NCBI GenBank assembly: GCA_019090795.1
Contig: JAHRVG010000072.1
Coordinates: 1 to 43,959 of the forward strand
Length of the DNA: 43,959 nucleotides
Direction of reading: 5' to 3'
From: Paracoccaceae bacterium
Lineage (GTDB): Bacteria; Pseudomonadota; Alphaproteobacteria; Rhodobacterales; Rhodobacteraceae
The notes under the pieces are model-generated. The model worked only from the letters and a program-made list of their open reading frames with translations, had not been told where the DNA came from and did no database searches. This document shows positions 18,832 through 27,587 of the stretch, piece by piece (positions within the stretch are counted from its first letter, which is position 1; each line of letters begins with the position of its first letter). The position numbers and the translations under genes are program-made.

Positions 18832-20784
18832 CTAATCTCCTGCCGCGCGGCCTTTGAGGGCAATAACACCCCTAGGCCGGAATTGGATGAAAATGATGAT
18901 GAAGATGATCATATAGGTTTGCGCGGCAAGGGTGTTGGATGGGTTCAGCCATTCAATCCCTTTTTGCAAGCTACCAATCATTGTAGCCCCCAAAAGCGCG
19001 CCCCAGATGTTGCCAACGCCGCCGACAACCACGGTCATAAAGGATTGCACGATGTAATCGGCCCCCAGTTCAGACGTCACCTTGGCATACAAACCAATCG
19101 CCACACCGGCGACACCGGCAATGCCCGAGCCAAGACCAAAGGTCAGCATGTTCACGCGATCCGGGTTGATCCCCATACTACTGGCCATACGCGGGTTTTG
19201 CGTCACAGCGCGGGTTTCAAGGCCAAAGCGTGTGCGTTTCATAATGAACAGGAACAGCGTCAAAAACGCCAGCGCCAGCACAAAAATCGCGATACGGATA
19301 TAACTAATCGACACCACATCATTCAGCACCCATGCCCCGTCGAGCCATCCCGGAGAGGTCAGTGGCCGTGCTTGTGTACCAAATATATTCTTGGCGATCT
19401 GTTGCACGGCAATGGAAATCCCGAAAGTCGCCAGCAGCGTCTCAAGCGGGCGGTGATACAGCCAGCGGATCACCAGACGCTCCATTGCCACACCGGCAGC
19501 AAAGGTCACAACAAAGGCCGCAGGCAGGGCGACAATCAGCGAAATCGTGTAGTCGGGGATAATTTGCTGCACCACATATCCGGTATAGGCCCCCATCATG
19601 ATAAACTCGCCATGGGCCATGTTGATCACACCCATCACACCAAAGGTAATGGCCAGGCCAATGGCCGCAAGGAAATAGATTGAGGCAAGCGACAAGGCAT
19701 CAAGCCCGAGGTCCAGCGCCTGATTAAACCCGACACGGGTTTGGATACCCTCTAGCGTTTTGCGGGCTGCATCGGTTACGGCCTTGGCGGGTTCTTTATA
19801 GAGGTCATAGAAAACAAAACTGGCAAGCGTCGCTTCACGCTCTACCTCGGCAATGCGGGGGGGCACGGTGCCGGAGGCCGCCAAATTGTCATAGGCCTTG
19901 ATCCGTGCACCGAGATCATCAAGCGTTGCAACAGCCGCGCCGCCAACTTGGCCACCCACGATATGGGCGGCAAGCACCTTTCGGATTTCATTGGCTGTTG
20001 TCACAGTGGGCGCGCGGTTAGCAGCGACCAGCATTTCATAGGCAGCGGCGGCCGTGATATCCTCGCCAACAACCCTCTGCGCAGCGATATTTTTGCTCTC
20101 TGGAAGCGCGCCCTCGGCAAATGCCAGATCGGTGGTTAACAGCGGATTCAACGTGGCACGCACATCAACTCCCAGATCCCCGGCCACCTCCTTGATGGCT
20201 GCAATTCGTGTTTCCGGATCGGTATCAAAGCGGATGGTCAGCAGGGTGTTCAACCGTTGCTTCAGCGTCAAAATATCGACGTTACTTTCCGCCCCAATGG
20301 AGGCACGCAATGGTGCCAGCAATTCGACTGCCGGATCGCGTTCAATTGACAGTAACGCTGCACGGCGCAGGGCGGCATCCGGATCATTCAATTGAAACTG
20401 AACCAGAGACGTCCCTATCAGCGCGCGTACACCGCTGTTGGGCTTCACCAGTTTTAGCTGTTTCTTGGGAAACTCGCCAACAGGCTCGGCGCTGTCGAAA
20501 TCAAACAAGCGATATGCCTTTGGGGCGGCCTTTTCACCGTAAAAAAACAACCCGTCAGCTTTGCGTTGCCAAATTTCTCGGGCTTGCCATTTTTGCAAAA
20601 CCAATTGGGCTTGCGGCAATCCGCTGCTGGCAATGGCATCAATGGTTGGTTGGATGGATTTGCGTGAACTCTTTATGATTTTTGCCCGATTGTCTTGCAA
20701 AAGCGTCTGTACCGGCCCGTTTTGGGCGGACAGCGGCGACACGAGGAACAGAAGGGCCACGAGTGCCAAAAAGAAGATACGCAT
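18832..20784 (-). CDS. urtB: Urea ABC transporter permease subunit UrtB
   Basis: A 650-residue protein. It begins with a signal-peptide-like MRIFFLALVALLFLVSPLSAQ and then has an extra periplasmic domain of about 340 residues that LivH lacks and that marks UrtB. The C-terminal half is the LivH-like permease (GLAITFGVMGVINMAHGEFI; SSMGINPDRVNMLTFGLGSG). It forms the channel with UrtC. It starts 56 bases after urtA, with a hairpin between, consistent with lower expression than the binding protein. Confidence 0.95.
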   Translation of the reverse strand: MRIFFLALVALLFLVSPLSAQNGPVQTLLQDNRAKIIKSSRKSIQPTIDAIASSGLPQAQLVLQKWQAREIWQRKADGLFFYGEKAAPKAYRLFDFDSAEPVGEFPKKQLKLVKPNSGVRALIGTSLVQFQLNDPDAALRRAALLSIERDPAVELLAPLRASIGAESNVDILTLKQRLNTLLTIRFDTDPETRIAAIKEVAGDLGVDVRATLNPLLTTDLAFAEGALPESKNIAAQRVVGEDITAAAAYEMLVAANRAPTVTTANEIRKVLAAHIVGGQVGGAAVATLDDLGARIKAYDNLAASGTVPPRIAEVEREATLASFVFYDLYKEPAKAVTDAARKTLEGIQTRVGFNQALDLGLDALSLASIYFLAAIGLAITFGVMGVINMAHGEFIMMGAYTGYVVQQIIPDYTISLIVALPAAFVVTFAAGVAMERLVIRWLYHRPLETLLATFGISIAVQQIAKNIFGTQARPLTSPGWLDGAWVLNDVVSISYIRIAIFVLALAFLTLFLFIMKRTRFGLETRAVTQNPRMASSMGINPDRVNMLTFGLGSGIAGVAGVAIGLYAKVTSELGADYIVQSFMTVVVGGVGNIWGALLGATMIGSLQKGIEWLNPSNTLAAQTYMIIFIIIFIQFRPRGVIALKGRAAGD

Positions 20785-20805
20785 TGGGGAATAGCCTTAT
20801 GGGAA

Positions 20806-20823
20806 AGGGGGCCAAAGCCCCCT
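20806..20823 (-). terminator. Intercistronic hairpin between urtA and urtB
   Basis: AGGGGGC and GCCCCCT form a perfect 7-base stem with the loop CAAA. On the minus strand it is followed by TTTCCC, a weak tail. Hairpins in this place often stabilise the upstream binding-protein message or partly end transcription. Confidence 0.65.
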
Positions 20824-20840
20824 CTCGCGTTATGTGTTAT

Positions 20841-22118
20841 TTAGTAGTTGGATTGGATTTGTACGCAGGTTTTGGTTTCGGTGTTGTACATACCGCAGCC
20901 CAGTTCTTTCCAGTCGGATCTCAGAACCGCAGATTCTGGCAGGAAGTCTGTCCATGCATCGCCAGGAACTTCTGTGGTTTGGCTGATGATGTCGAACTGG
21001 CCGTCAGCCTGAATTTCGCCAATCAGAACCGGTTTGGCCAAATGGTGGTTTGGCAGCATTACTGCTGTACCGCCGGTCAGATTTGGAACCTCAAGGCCAT
21101 ACATTGCTGTACGCACCGCATCAACATCAGTGGTACCGGCTTTTTCGACCGCTTGAACATACATGTTGAAACCGATTACGTGCGCTTCCATCGGGTCGTT
21201 GGTCACACGCTCTTCACCAGCAAAGGCTTTCCACTTGGCGATAAACGCCTCGTTCAGGTCAGATTCTGCAGATTGAAAGTAGTTCCATGCGGCCAAATGG
21301 CCTACAAGGTTAGCTGTGTCCAGACCGGACAGTTCTTCCTCGCCAACCGAGAAAGCAACAACCGGAATGTCGTCAGCGGAAACGCCGGCGGCTGCCAGCT
21401 CTTTGTAAAAGCCAATGTTTGCATCACCGTTGATGGTGCTGATCACGCCAACTTTTTTACCATCCGCACCCAGTGCAACAACATCGGCTACAATTTTGGA
21501 CCAGTCAGAGTGACCGAAAGGGGTGTAGTTCACAAAGACGTCGGATTCCGCGATGCCTTTACCTTTAAGGTAGCTGGCCAGAATGTTGTTCGTGGTGCGC
21601 GGGTACACATAGTCGGTGCCCAGCAGCGCGAATTTTTCAATACCCAGTTCTTCAAGGAAATAGTCTGTAGCTGGAATGGCTTGCTGGTTGGGTGCCGCGC
21701 CGGTGTAGAATACGTTTTTAGAGCTTTCTTCGCCCTCATATTGTACCGGGTAGAACATCAGGCCGTTCAGTTCCTCAAGAACCGGCAGGGCAGATTTACG
21801 GCTCACGCTGGTCCAGGAACCAAAAATCACGTCAACTTCTTCAACAGACAGCAATTCGCGCGCTTTTTCTGCAAACAACGGCCAGTTGGATGCGGGGTCA
21901 ACGACAACCGCCTCGATCGGACGTCCCAAAAGACCCCCTTTAGCATTCTGATCTTCGATCAGCATCAGCATGGTGTCTTTCAGAGTGGTTTCGGAAATCG
22001 CCATTGTGCCTGACAGCGAATGCAGCACACCGATTTTGATTGGTTCTACAGCTTGCGCTGTGGTGGCGATTGCACCAAAGGCAACTGTCGCGGCCAAGGC
22101 AGTTTTAGTAAAAGTCAT
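20841..22118 (-). CDS. urtA: Urea ABC transporter substrate-binding protein UrtA
   Basis: A 425-residue periplasmic protein with signal peptide MTFTKTALAATVAFGAIATTAQA, then EPIKIGVLHSLSGTMAISETTL, the typical UrtA start. GSWTSVSRKSALPVLEELNGLMFYPVQYEG is the urea-binding region seen in FmdD/UrtA and not in LivK. The start at 22118 is supported by GGAGATATCT immediately upstream; ten further codons are open but unneeded. It is the first gene of urtABCDE. Urease genes, which would be needed to use the urea, are not in the window. Confidence 0.96.
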   Translation of the reverse strand: MTFTKTALAATVAFGAIATTAQAVEPIKIGVLHSLSGTMAISETTLKDTMLMLIEDQNAKGGLLGRPIEAVVVDPASNWPLFAEKARELLSVEEVDVIFGSWTSVSRKSALPVLEELNGLMFYPVQYEGEESSKNVFYTGAAPNQQAIPATDYFLEELGIEKFALLGTDYVYPRTTNNILASYLKGKGIAESDVFVNYTPFGHSDWSKIVADVVALGADGKKVGVISTINGDANIGFYKELAAAGVSADDIPVVAFSVGEEELSGLDTANLVGHLAAWNYFQSAESDLNEAFIAKWKAFAGEERVTNDPMEAHVIGFNMYVQAVEKAGTTDVDAVRTAMYGLEVPNLTGGTAVMLPNHHLAKPVLIGEIQADGQFDIISQTTEVPGDAWTDFLPESAVLRSDWKELGCGMYNTETKTCVQIQSNY

Positions 22119-22420
22119 AGATATCTCCACGCAGGGCCGCGCCATCACCTTGCGAAGAACGCTTGGCTAGATTAGATGTGCCCTGCAACTAAGTTGTTGC
22201 AAAAGTGTGGCGGCCAAATTGATTTCCACGTCAGAGGTCGTCACACACCCAATCTTCTTGCAAGCAGACTACAGAAAGAACCGAGCAGGTTGATCAATGA
22301 CATATTGATTTCGGGGTACAACATTTCGTTCATCTAAGCCGTTCGCAATCTGAATGGCAGCACAATAAATAAGCACCACCATACGTCTTGCCTAAAAAAT
22401 AGGCGCGCACCTGTCTAATT
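22119..22420. other. Intergenic region upstream of urtA
   Basis: About 300 bases without a supported gene. It should hold the urt promoter. Apart from the dyad at 22184-22201 I see nothing definite; the half next to 22300-22400 is AT-rich. Confidence 0.6.
22184..22201. promoter_or_regulatory. Dyad TGCAAC-N6-GTTGCA upstream of urtA
   Basis: An inverted repeat 66 bases upstream of the urtA start. It resembles the nitrogen regulator NtrC half-site TGCACC/GGTGCA but has a six-base instead of five-base spacer and A for C in each arm, so this is a candidate operator only. Confidence 0.35.
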
Positions 22421-23065
22421 CTAGCGCTTCGAGTAATAACGCGACAACAAAGTGTAGTCGCTGCCCAAGTGCTTGCGTATCACAGCCTTTGCTTTGGGTG
22501 AAAGGTCGTCAAAGGAAAGGGAGTACGTGCTTTTGTTCAGTCGCGGGATTGAAATGGGGGCATTGATCCGGTTGCTGATATCTGCGGCGAGGTGATCTAG
22601 ATCTTCAACCCGATAGATTTTGTCATAGCGTGTCAGATCGGGGCCAATGAAAATACTAGCAGGTAGTATGTGGTGTTTGATCACGCTCGAAAGGCCAAAA
22701 TACTCTTGCAGGTGTTCAAAAAAGAAGTCTGGATCAGGATCATCCGGAAGATTGGATTCCCTTAGTCTAGGACTGCGAAAAAGATCCCGTTTTTGTTCTT
22801 TGCGATCAGAATACACCGACATCAGCCGCTTTAGGGGATCGCGGATAACGGTAAACCTCCAATGATCCTCATAGAGGTTCCAGCGATGTAGCCTGAAGCG
22901 TTTGGTAGGATACTGGATGTGTAATTCATCAACCCTGCCTTTGATTTTGGATTTTGGAATCCGGGCATCCGGGTCAATCGCGCAAAGGGCTGCTTTGACT
23001 GAACTGCAGGCAGCCTTAGGAATCGCCATATAAGCAATTTTATGGGCTTTGATGCAGATTACCAT
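22421..23065 (-). CDS. Sulfotransferase family protein
   Basis: A 214-residue protein of the Sulfotransfer_2 type. KIAYMAIPKAACSSVKAAL is the PAPS 5'-phosphosulfate-binding loop (IPKxxxxS), and FTVIRDPLKRLMSVYSDR is the 3'-phosphate-binding segment with conserved Arg and Ser. These proteins transfer sulfate to hydroxyl groups of surface carbohydrates; the acceptor is unknown. It is on the minus strand between urtA and the M20 amidohydrolase genes and seems to be an independent unit. The ribosome-binding site is weak. Confidence 0.82.
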   Translation of the reverse strand: MVICIKAHKIAYMAIPKAACSSVKAALCAIDPDARIPKSKIKGRVDELHIQYPTKRFRLHRWNLYEDHWRFTVIRDPLKRLMSVYSDRKEQKRDLFRSPRLRESNLPDDPDPDFFFEHLQEYFGLSSVIKHHILPASIFIGPDLTRYDKIYRVEDLDHLAADISNRINAPISIPRLNKSTYSLSFDDLSPKAKAVIRKHLGSDYTLLSRYYSKR

Positions 23066-23088
23066 ATCTTGTTCTAACCAACTTGTGA

Positions 23089-23110
23089 AAATGCTCTGCT
23101 TCGAGCATTT
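23089..23110 (-). terminator. Probable terminator of the amidohydrolase operon
   Basis: AAATGCTC and GAGCATTT form an 8-base stem with the loop TGCTTC, followed on the minus strand by TTTCAC. It starts 20 bases after the amidohydrolase stop. The stem is moderate in GC, so the terminator role is likely but not strong. Confidence 0.5.
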
Positions 23111-23130
23111 CCGGTTAACGTTGAAATACC

Positions 23131-24303
23131 CTATGTCGCCGGCATGCCCTGCTCAATCAAACGGGCCCAATAGGAACATCCTGTCGGAATTGCCTCATCG
23201 TTGAAATTATACAGAGGGTGGTGAACGTTGGCCGAGTCGCCGTTGCCGACCAAAATATAGGTGCCGGGACGCGATTCGAGCATAAAGGCAAAATCTTCGC
23301 CGCCCATGGTCTGGGGGGCATTCGAATCGACGTTCTGACCGCCGACCAACGCACTGGCAACCCCCACAGCGAAATCGGTTTGGTCGTTCGAATTCACCAT
23401 TACTGGATAATTGCGATTGTAGTTCAATTCCGCTTTCGCCCCGTAAGCGGCGGCCGTGCATTCGACAATTGTGGTGATGCGCTCTTGCGCCAGATCACGG
23501 CCTTCGGGGCTAAGGGTGCGCACGGTTCCTTTGAGTGCGACCTTTTCAGGGATCACGTTAAAGGCTTTGCTTTCGGTTTCAAAACTGGTGATCGACACCA
23601 CGGTAGCGGCCAGCGGGTCAGTGTTACGCGACACCACGCTTTGCAAGGCCATAACAATCGCCGAGGCCACAAGTGTTGTATCGACACCATCCTGTGGCAT
23701 TGCTGCATGCGCACCCTTTCCCGTGACGGTAATGTCCAACAAATCGGTTGCCGCAAAAAATGCGCCTTGGCGAATGGCGAATTGCCCGACCGGCAAGCCG
23801 GGCCAGTTATGCATTCCATAAACTTCCTGAATGCCGAATTCTTCCATCATGCCGTCCTCGACCATCTCGCGCCCACCGGCACCCCCCTCTTCGGCGGGTT
23901 GAAAAATGACCACGGCAGTGCCGTCAAAATTTCGGGTCTCCGCCAGATACTGTGCGGCCCCCAGCAGCATCGCAGTATGGCCATCATGGCCGCAAGCATG
24001 CATTTTGCCCTCGGTCCTAGAAGCATAGGGCAGGCCCGTTGCCTCAAATATCGGCAGCGCGTCCATGTCGGCGCGTAGACCCATTACTTTGCCCGATGCG
24101 TTCTGCTTGCCTTGAATTACCCCCACAACGCCGGTGCGGCCAATGCCGGTTTTCACCACATCACAGCCAAACTCGCGCAGCTTGTCCGCAACAATGCCCG
24201 AGGTGCGGTGGGTATCATACAGCAGTTCCGGGTTCTCATGCAGGTCACGCCGCCATTCGGTGATGTCGCTGTGCAATTCGGCAAATCGGTTGATCAAAGG
24301 CAT
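23131..24303 (-). CDS. M20 family amidohydrolase (hippurate hydrolase-like)
   Basis: A 390-residue metal-dependent amidohydrolase of the M20D branch. It shows WRRDLHENPELLYDTHRTS, the metal-binding GLRADMDALPI, MHACGHDGHTAMLLGA, FQPAEEGGAGGREMVEDG (catalytic Glu pair), MHNWPGLPVGQFA and a late MGGEDFAFMLE. Members release amino acids from N-acyl conjugates such as hippurate or IAA-amides, or N-acetyl-diaminopimelate; the exact substrate is not readable. It is nine bases downstream of a second M20 peptidase gene on the same strand and beside a divergent peptide ABC transporter, suggesting scavenging of peptides or acyl amino acids. Confidence 0.93.
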   Translation of the reverse strand: MPLINRFAELHSDITEWRRDLHENPELLYDTHRTSGIVADKLREFGCDVVKTGIGRTGVVGVIQGKQNASGKVMGLRADMDALPIFEATGLPYASRTEGKMHACGHDGHTAMLLGAAQYLAETRNFDGTAVVIFQPAEEGGAGGREMVEDGMMEEFGIQEVYGMHNWPGLPVGQFAIRQGAFFAATDLLDITVTGKGAHAAMPQDGVDTTLVASAIVMALQSVVSRNTDPLAATVVSITSFETESKAFNVIPEKVALKGTVRTLSPEGRDLAQERITTIVECTAAAYGAKAELNYNRNYPVMVNSNDQTDFAVGVASALVGGQNVDSNAPQTMGGEDFAFMLESRPGTYILVGNGDSANVHHPLYNFNDEAIPTGCSYWARLIEQGMPAT

Positions 24304-24312
24304 GGGGTGTTC

Positions 24313-25467
24313 CTAGCTGAGGTGTTTGATAAGATCTTGGATAAACTTGGCGCCAGAGTTGAATTGCGCAACGGATACAAATTCATTCGCCTGATGCGCC
24401 TGTTCTACGCTGCCCGGACCACAGACAACAGTAGAAAAGCCTGCGTTCTGGAAATGCCCCGCCTCGGTGCCATAGGAAACAACGTTGTCGGAATTGTCCC
24501 CCGTCAGCAGCCGCGCCAGCGCCTCGGCGGCACCATTGTCTTCGGGTTTCAGGCCGGGCACGCCAAATCCCCGCGTAACCTTGATACGGGTTGTTGGGAT
24601 GACGGCTTGCATTCGGGCCTCGACTTGCGCGACTTTCGCCAGATAGCGATCGCAGATTTCATCTGCATCCTCGGTGGGGAGCACCCGAAAATCATTCACA
24701 AAGGAGCAATTCTTTGCCGTGATATTTCCAGCCGTTCCGCCGGAAATCATGCCTACATGGTAGGTCGTGAAAGGCGGCTCAAACCCGCACTCCGGGTCGC
24801 TGTTGGCAATCGCGTGGTCCATCTGTTCATTGTGCCATTCAACCAGCGTTGCGGCGGCCATGATTGCGGACACCCCTTTATGCACCAGCGAGGCGTGGAT
24901 TTCAAAACCTTCAACTTCCGTCAAGAAGCCGTGCCCCCCTTTGTGTCCGGTCACCGTTTTCATCATTGAGGGTTCCCCGACAATACAAATGGCGGCTTTG
25001 GGCATCTTTTCTGCAAGCGCATCAATCATCGGGATCACGCCTTCGCAGCCTACTTCCTCGTCATAAGACAAGGCGATCTGGATCGGATGTTTCAATTCCG
25101 CCGCCATCATTTGCGGCACGGCGGCCAGCGCCAGCGCGTCAAAACCCTTCATGTCACAGGTGCCACGACCAAAATACTTGCCATCCTTTTCAATCACAGT
25201 CCACGGATCGCTGTCCCAGTCCTGCCCCTCAACCGGGACCACATCGGTGTGGCCCGACAAGATCACACCGCCCTCGATCATGGGGCCGATATGGGCGTAG
25301 ATGTTAGCCTTGTCGCCCGTCTCATTATAAATAATCTGCGGCTCTACCCCCCATGATTTCAGGTATTCTTCGACAAATTCCACCAGCGGCAGGTTGGTTT
25401 CAGAGGAAACAGTAGGAAAGCTGATCAGCTTTGCCATCATTTCAAACGGGGTAAACTGCATGGGCAT
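24313..25467 (-). CDS. argE: Acetylornithine deacetylase (M20)
   Basis: A 384-residue zinc-dependent deacetylase of the ArgE/DapE branch. It has LISFPTVSSETNLPLVEFV, the metal ligand motif ILSGHTDVVPVEGQDWDSDPW, GRGTCDMKGFDALAL, the catalytic SYDEEVGCEGVIPM and a late SYGTEAGHFQNAGFSTVVCGPG. It should remove acetate from N-acetylornithine in arginine synthesis, or act on related acyl amino acids. In roseobacters ArgE-like genes are often paralogues; pairing here with another M20 amidohydrolase leaves room for a catabolic role. It is the first gene of the minus-strand pair. Confidence 0.9.
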   Translation of the reverse strand: MPMQFTPFEMMAKLISFPTVSSETNLPLVEFVEEYLKSWGVEPQIIYNETGDKANIYAHIGPMIEGGVILSGHTDVVPVEGQDWDSDPWTVIEKDGKYFGRGTCDMKGFDALALAAVPQMMAAELKHPIQIALSYDEEVGCEGVIPMIDALAEKMPKAAICIVGEPSMMKTVTGHKGGHGFLTEVEGFEIHASLVHKGVSAIMAAATLVEWHNEQMDHAIANSDPECGFEPPFTTYHVGMISGGTAGNITAKNCSFVNDFRVLPTEDADEICDRYLAKVAQVEARMQAVIPTTRIKVTRGFGVPGLKPEDNGAAEALARLLTGDNSDNVVSYGTEAGHFQNAGFSTVVCGPGSVEQAHQANEFVSVAQFNSGAKFIQDLIKHLS

Positions 25468-25811
25468 GGTTTTGATCCTGATGTGGTAATTGGGCGAGTT
25501 TGTTTACAGTGCGCTTGCGGGTCAAGGGAAAACCTATGTGTAACGATAGTATCAATGAAACTCAAAAAAAGTTGTGCAATTTTTGGGAATTGGAGTAACC
25601 TATTTCAAGAATTCGAACCATTGGACCGCCACTTTGGTGTTTTCTTTTGTACAAGGGGATGACAAGACACTTTCAAAATATGCGATCTACTTGCTGTTTG
25701 CAAAGCGGTTAGATGGCTTAAAAATGGAGTCGAAAACTTCGAATTCCATTAAAAAAGGGTGCAAAGACGCCCGATAACTTGGGGCCAAATTTAACAACTT
25801 GGGAGACGAAA
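25468..25811. other. Divergent intergenic region, argE / peptide ABC transporter
   Basis: About 340 bases between divergent genes, distinctly AT-rich, and so expected to hold both promoters. A 67-codon frame at 25574-25777 has no ribosome-binding site or recognisable product and I do not call it. No clear operator seen. Confidence 0.6.
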
Positions 25812-27509
25812 ATGACACTAATGAAACGGGCCATCGGCAGCGCGCTGGCGTTATCAATGGCGACAATGGCAACCGCTGAACGCGGCTCTGACGGTGATGT
25901 GAAAATCATTTACTGGCAAGCGCCTTCAACTATGAACCCTTACCTTTCTGGGGGCACAAAGGACGTGGATGCGTCTGCATTGGTTATCGAACCACTGGGC
26001 CGCTATGACGAAAATGGTGCGATTGTTCCTTGGTTGGTTGATGAAATCCCAACTGTTGCCAACGGTGGCGTAAGTGCCGATTTGACCTCGATCACATGGA
26101 AGCTGAAATCCGGCTTGAAGTGGTCTGACGGATCCGCGGTAACGTCAAATGATGTGAAATTCTCGGCTGATTATTGTATGAGCCCTGATGGTGGTTGTGC
26201 ACAGCTGTCCCGATTTGGCGGCGTTTCGAGTGTCGACATTATTGACGACCTGACTGTCAAAATCACTTTTGAAAAACCAACGCCCTTTCCTTATGGCCCT
26301 TTTGTTGGTGCTGAAACGCCAGTTCTTCAGGCTGCGCAATTTGCCAATTGTATGGGTGCCGCAGCCCCCACCTGTACGGATGCCAATTTCAATCCAGTCG
26401 GAACAGGTGGCTTTGTTGTCACAGAATTCCGTCCAAATGATGTGATTACGCTGAAAGCAAACGAACAATATCGGGACCCTGCCAAGCCTGCGTTTGCAAC
26501 AATGACTTTTAAAGGTGGTGGCGATGCCGCTGGTGCGGGTCGCGCAGTTATGGAAACTGGCGAGTTTGATTACGCTTGGAACCTACAGCTGGCCCCTGAT
26601 GTAATTGCCAAAATGCAAGAGGGCGGAAAAGGGGTTCCAATTGCAGGGTTTAGTACACTGGTTGAACGTTTGATGATCAACCTAACCGACCCGAGTTCTG
26701 AATTGGGCAACGAGCGTTCCACCCGCAAGCATCCGCACCCTTTTCTAAGTAATATTAACGTGCGCAAAGCCCTTTCGATGGCAATAGATCGCGAACTGCT
26801 ACGCGAGATCGGTTACGGCCCGGCGGGTAAACTGACATGCAATGTTGTACCTGCTCCGGCAGCATACGCGTCACCAAACAACGGCAGTTGTCTGACACAG
26901 GATATCGCTGGCGCGAATGCGCTGCTTGATAAGGCTGGCTTTGCCAAAGGATCTGATGGGGTTCGTTCCAAAGATGGCGTGCGTCTGTCAATCCTGTACC
27001 AAACATCCACCAATGCTGTACGTCAGGATTTCCAAGCGCTAATCAAACAGTGGTGGTCTGAAATCGGCATTGAAACCGAATTGCGCAACATTGATGCCTC
27101 TGTGTTCTTTGGCGGGGACGCAGGTTCGCCAGATACGTTCCAGAAATTGTTTGCAGATCTTGAAATGTATGCAAACAACTTTAGTGGCACTGACCCGCAA
27201 TCCTATCTAGGAAGATGGCGCTGCGATAATATTCCAAGCCCAGACACCCAGTGGCAAGGTGAAAATATGCCGCGGTTCTGTGACCCAGCATATGACGCGT
27301 TGCATGATAAGCTGCAGGGCACTGGCGACTTGGAAGAGCGGGCAAAAATCAGCATCGCGCTAAATGATATGCTGATGCAAGCTTATGCCATTATCCCTCT
27401 GGTTCACCGGGGTCGCTTGTCTGCCCACGCCAATTCTTTGGGCGGCGTCAATTTGAACGTGTGGGACAGTGAAATGTGGAACACTGCTGACTGGTATCGC
27501 ATTAAATAA
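25812..27509 (+). CDS. Peptide ABC transporter substrate-binding protein (SBP_bac_5)
   Basis: A 565-residue periplasmic binding protein of the DppA/OppA type. The N-terminus MTLMKRAIGSALALSMATMATA is a signal peptide; the mature protein starts with ERGSDGDVKIIYWQAPSTMN. Family features are VIEPLGRYDENGAIVPWLVDEIP, WKLKSGLKWSDGSAVTSNDV and NINVRKALSMAIDRELL. The ATG at 25812 has GGAGA at normal distance; the frame is open 11 codons upstream. An intercistronic hairpin follows, then two permease genes. The ligand may be a peptide, but binding proteins of this family also take sugars and opines. Confidence 0.92.
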   Translation: MTLMKRAIGSALALSMATMATAERGSDGDVKIIYWQAPSTMNPYLSGGTKDVDASALVIEPLGRYDENGAIVPWLVDEIPTVANGGVSADLTSITWKLKSGLKWSDGSAVTSNDVKFSADYCMSPDGGCAQLSRFGGVSSVDIIDDLTVKITFEKPTPFPYGPFVGAETPVLQAAQFANCMGAAAPTCTDANFNPVGTGGFVVTEFRPNDVITLKANEQYRDPAKPAFATMTFKGGGDAAGAGRAVMETGEFDYAWNLQLAPDVIAKMQEGGKGVPIAGFSTLVERLMINLTDPSSELGNERSTRKHPHPFLSNINVRKALSMAIDRELLREIGYGPAGKLTCNVVPAPAAYASPNNGSCLTQDIAGANALLDKAGFAKGSDGVRSKDGVRLSILYQTSTNAVRQDFQALIKQWWSEIGIETELRNIDASVFFGGDAGSPDTFQKLFADLEMYANNFSGTDPQSYLGRWRCDNIPSPDTQWQGENMPRFCDPAYDALHDKLQGTGDLEERAKISIALNDMLMQAYAIIPLVHRGRLSAHANSLGGVNLNVWDSEMWNTADWYRIK

Positions 27510-27526
27510 GCGGCCCAGAATAATCT

Positions 27527-27554
27527 GCCCCGGTGCGGTTTTCTGCGCCGGGGC
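27527..27554 (+). terminator. Hairpin between binding-protein and permease genes
   Basis: GCCCCGG and CCGGGGC pair, and the stem extends inward through a T-G wobble and two more pairs around the loop GGTTTTCT. TTCTTTT follows. It is either a partial terminator or a 3' stabiliser that raises expression of the binding protein over the permeases. Confidence 0.75.
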
Positions 27555-27587
27555 TTCTTTTCCCCAAAGCCCTGAACAGAGGCGTCT

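Noticed and set aside
18828-18869. Upstream extension of UrtC to 18869
   Set aside because: It would overlap urtB by 38 bases; the ATG at 18827 has a well-placed GGAG.
18697-19683. A 328-codon plus-strand frame opposite urtB
   Set aside because: Very His/Arg/Gln-rich antisense shadow of urtB; no domain.
20682-22013. A 443-codon plus-strand frame opposite urtA
   Set aside because: It is cysteine- and histidine-rich with no recognisable domain and lies antisense to a clear urtA with signal peptide and ribosome-binding site.
23218-24078. A 286-codon plus-strand frame opposite the M20 amidohydrolase
   Set aside because: Shadow of the strong M20 gene; no family match and composition typical of an antisense frame.
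25574-25777. A 67-codon frame in the argE / peptide-transporter gap
   Set aside because: No ribosome-binding site, no family and AT-rich promoter-like surroundings; more likely chance.
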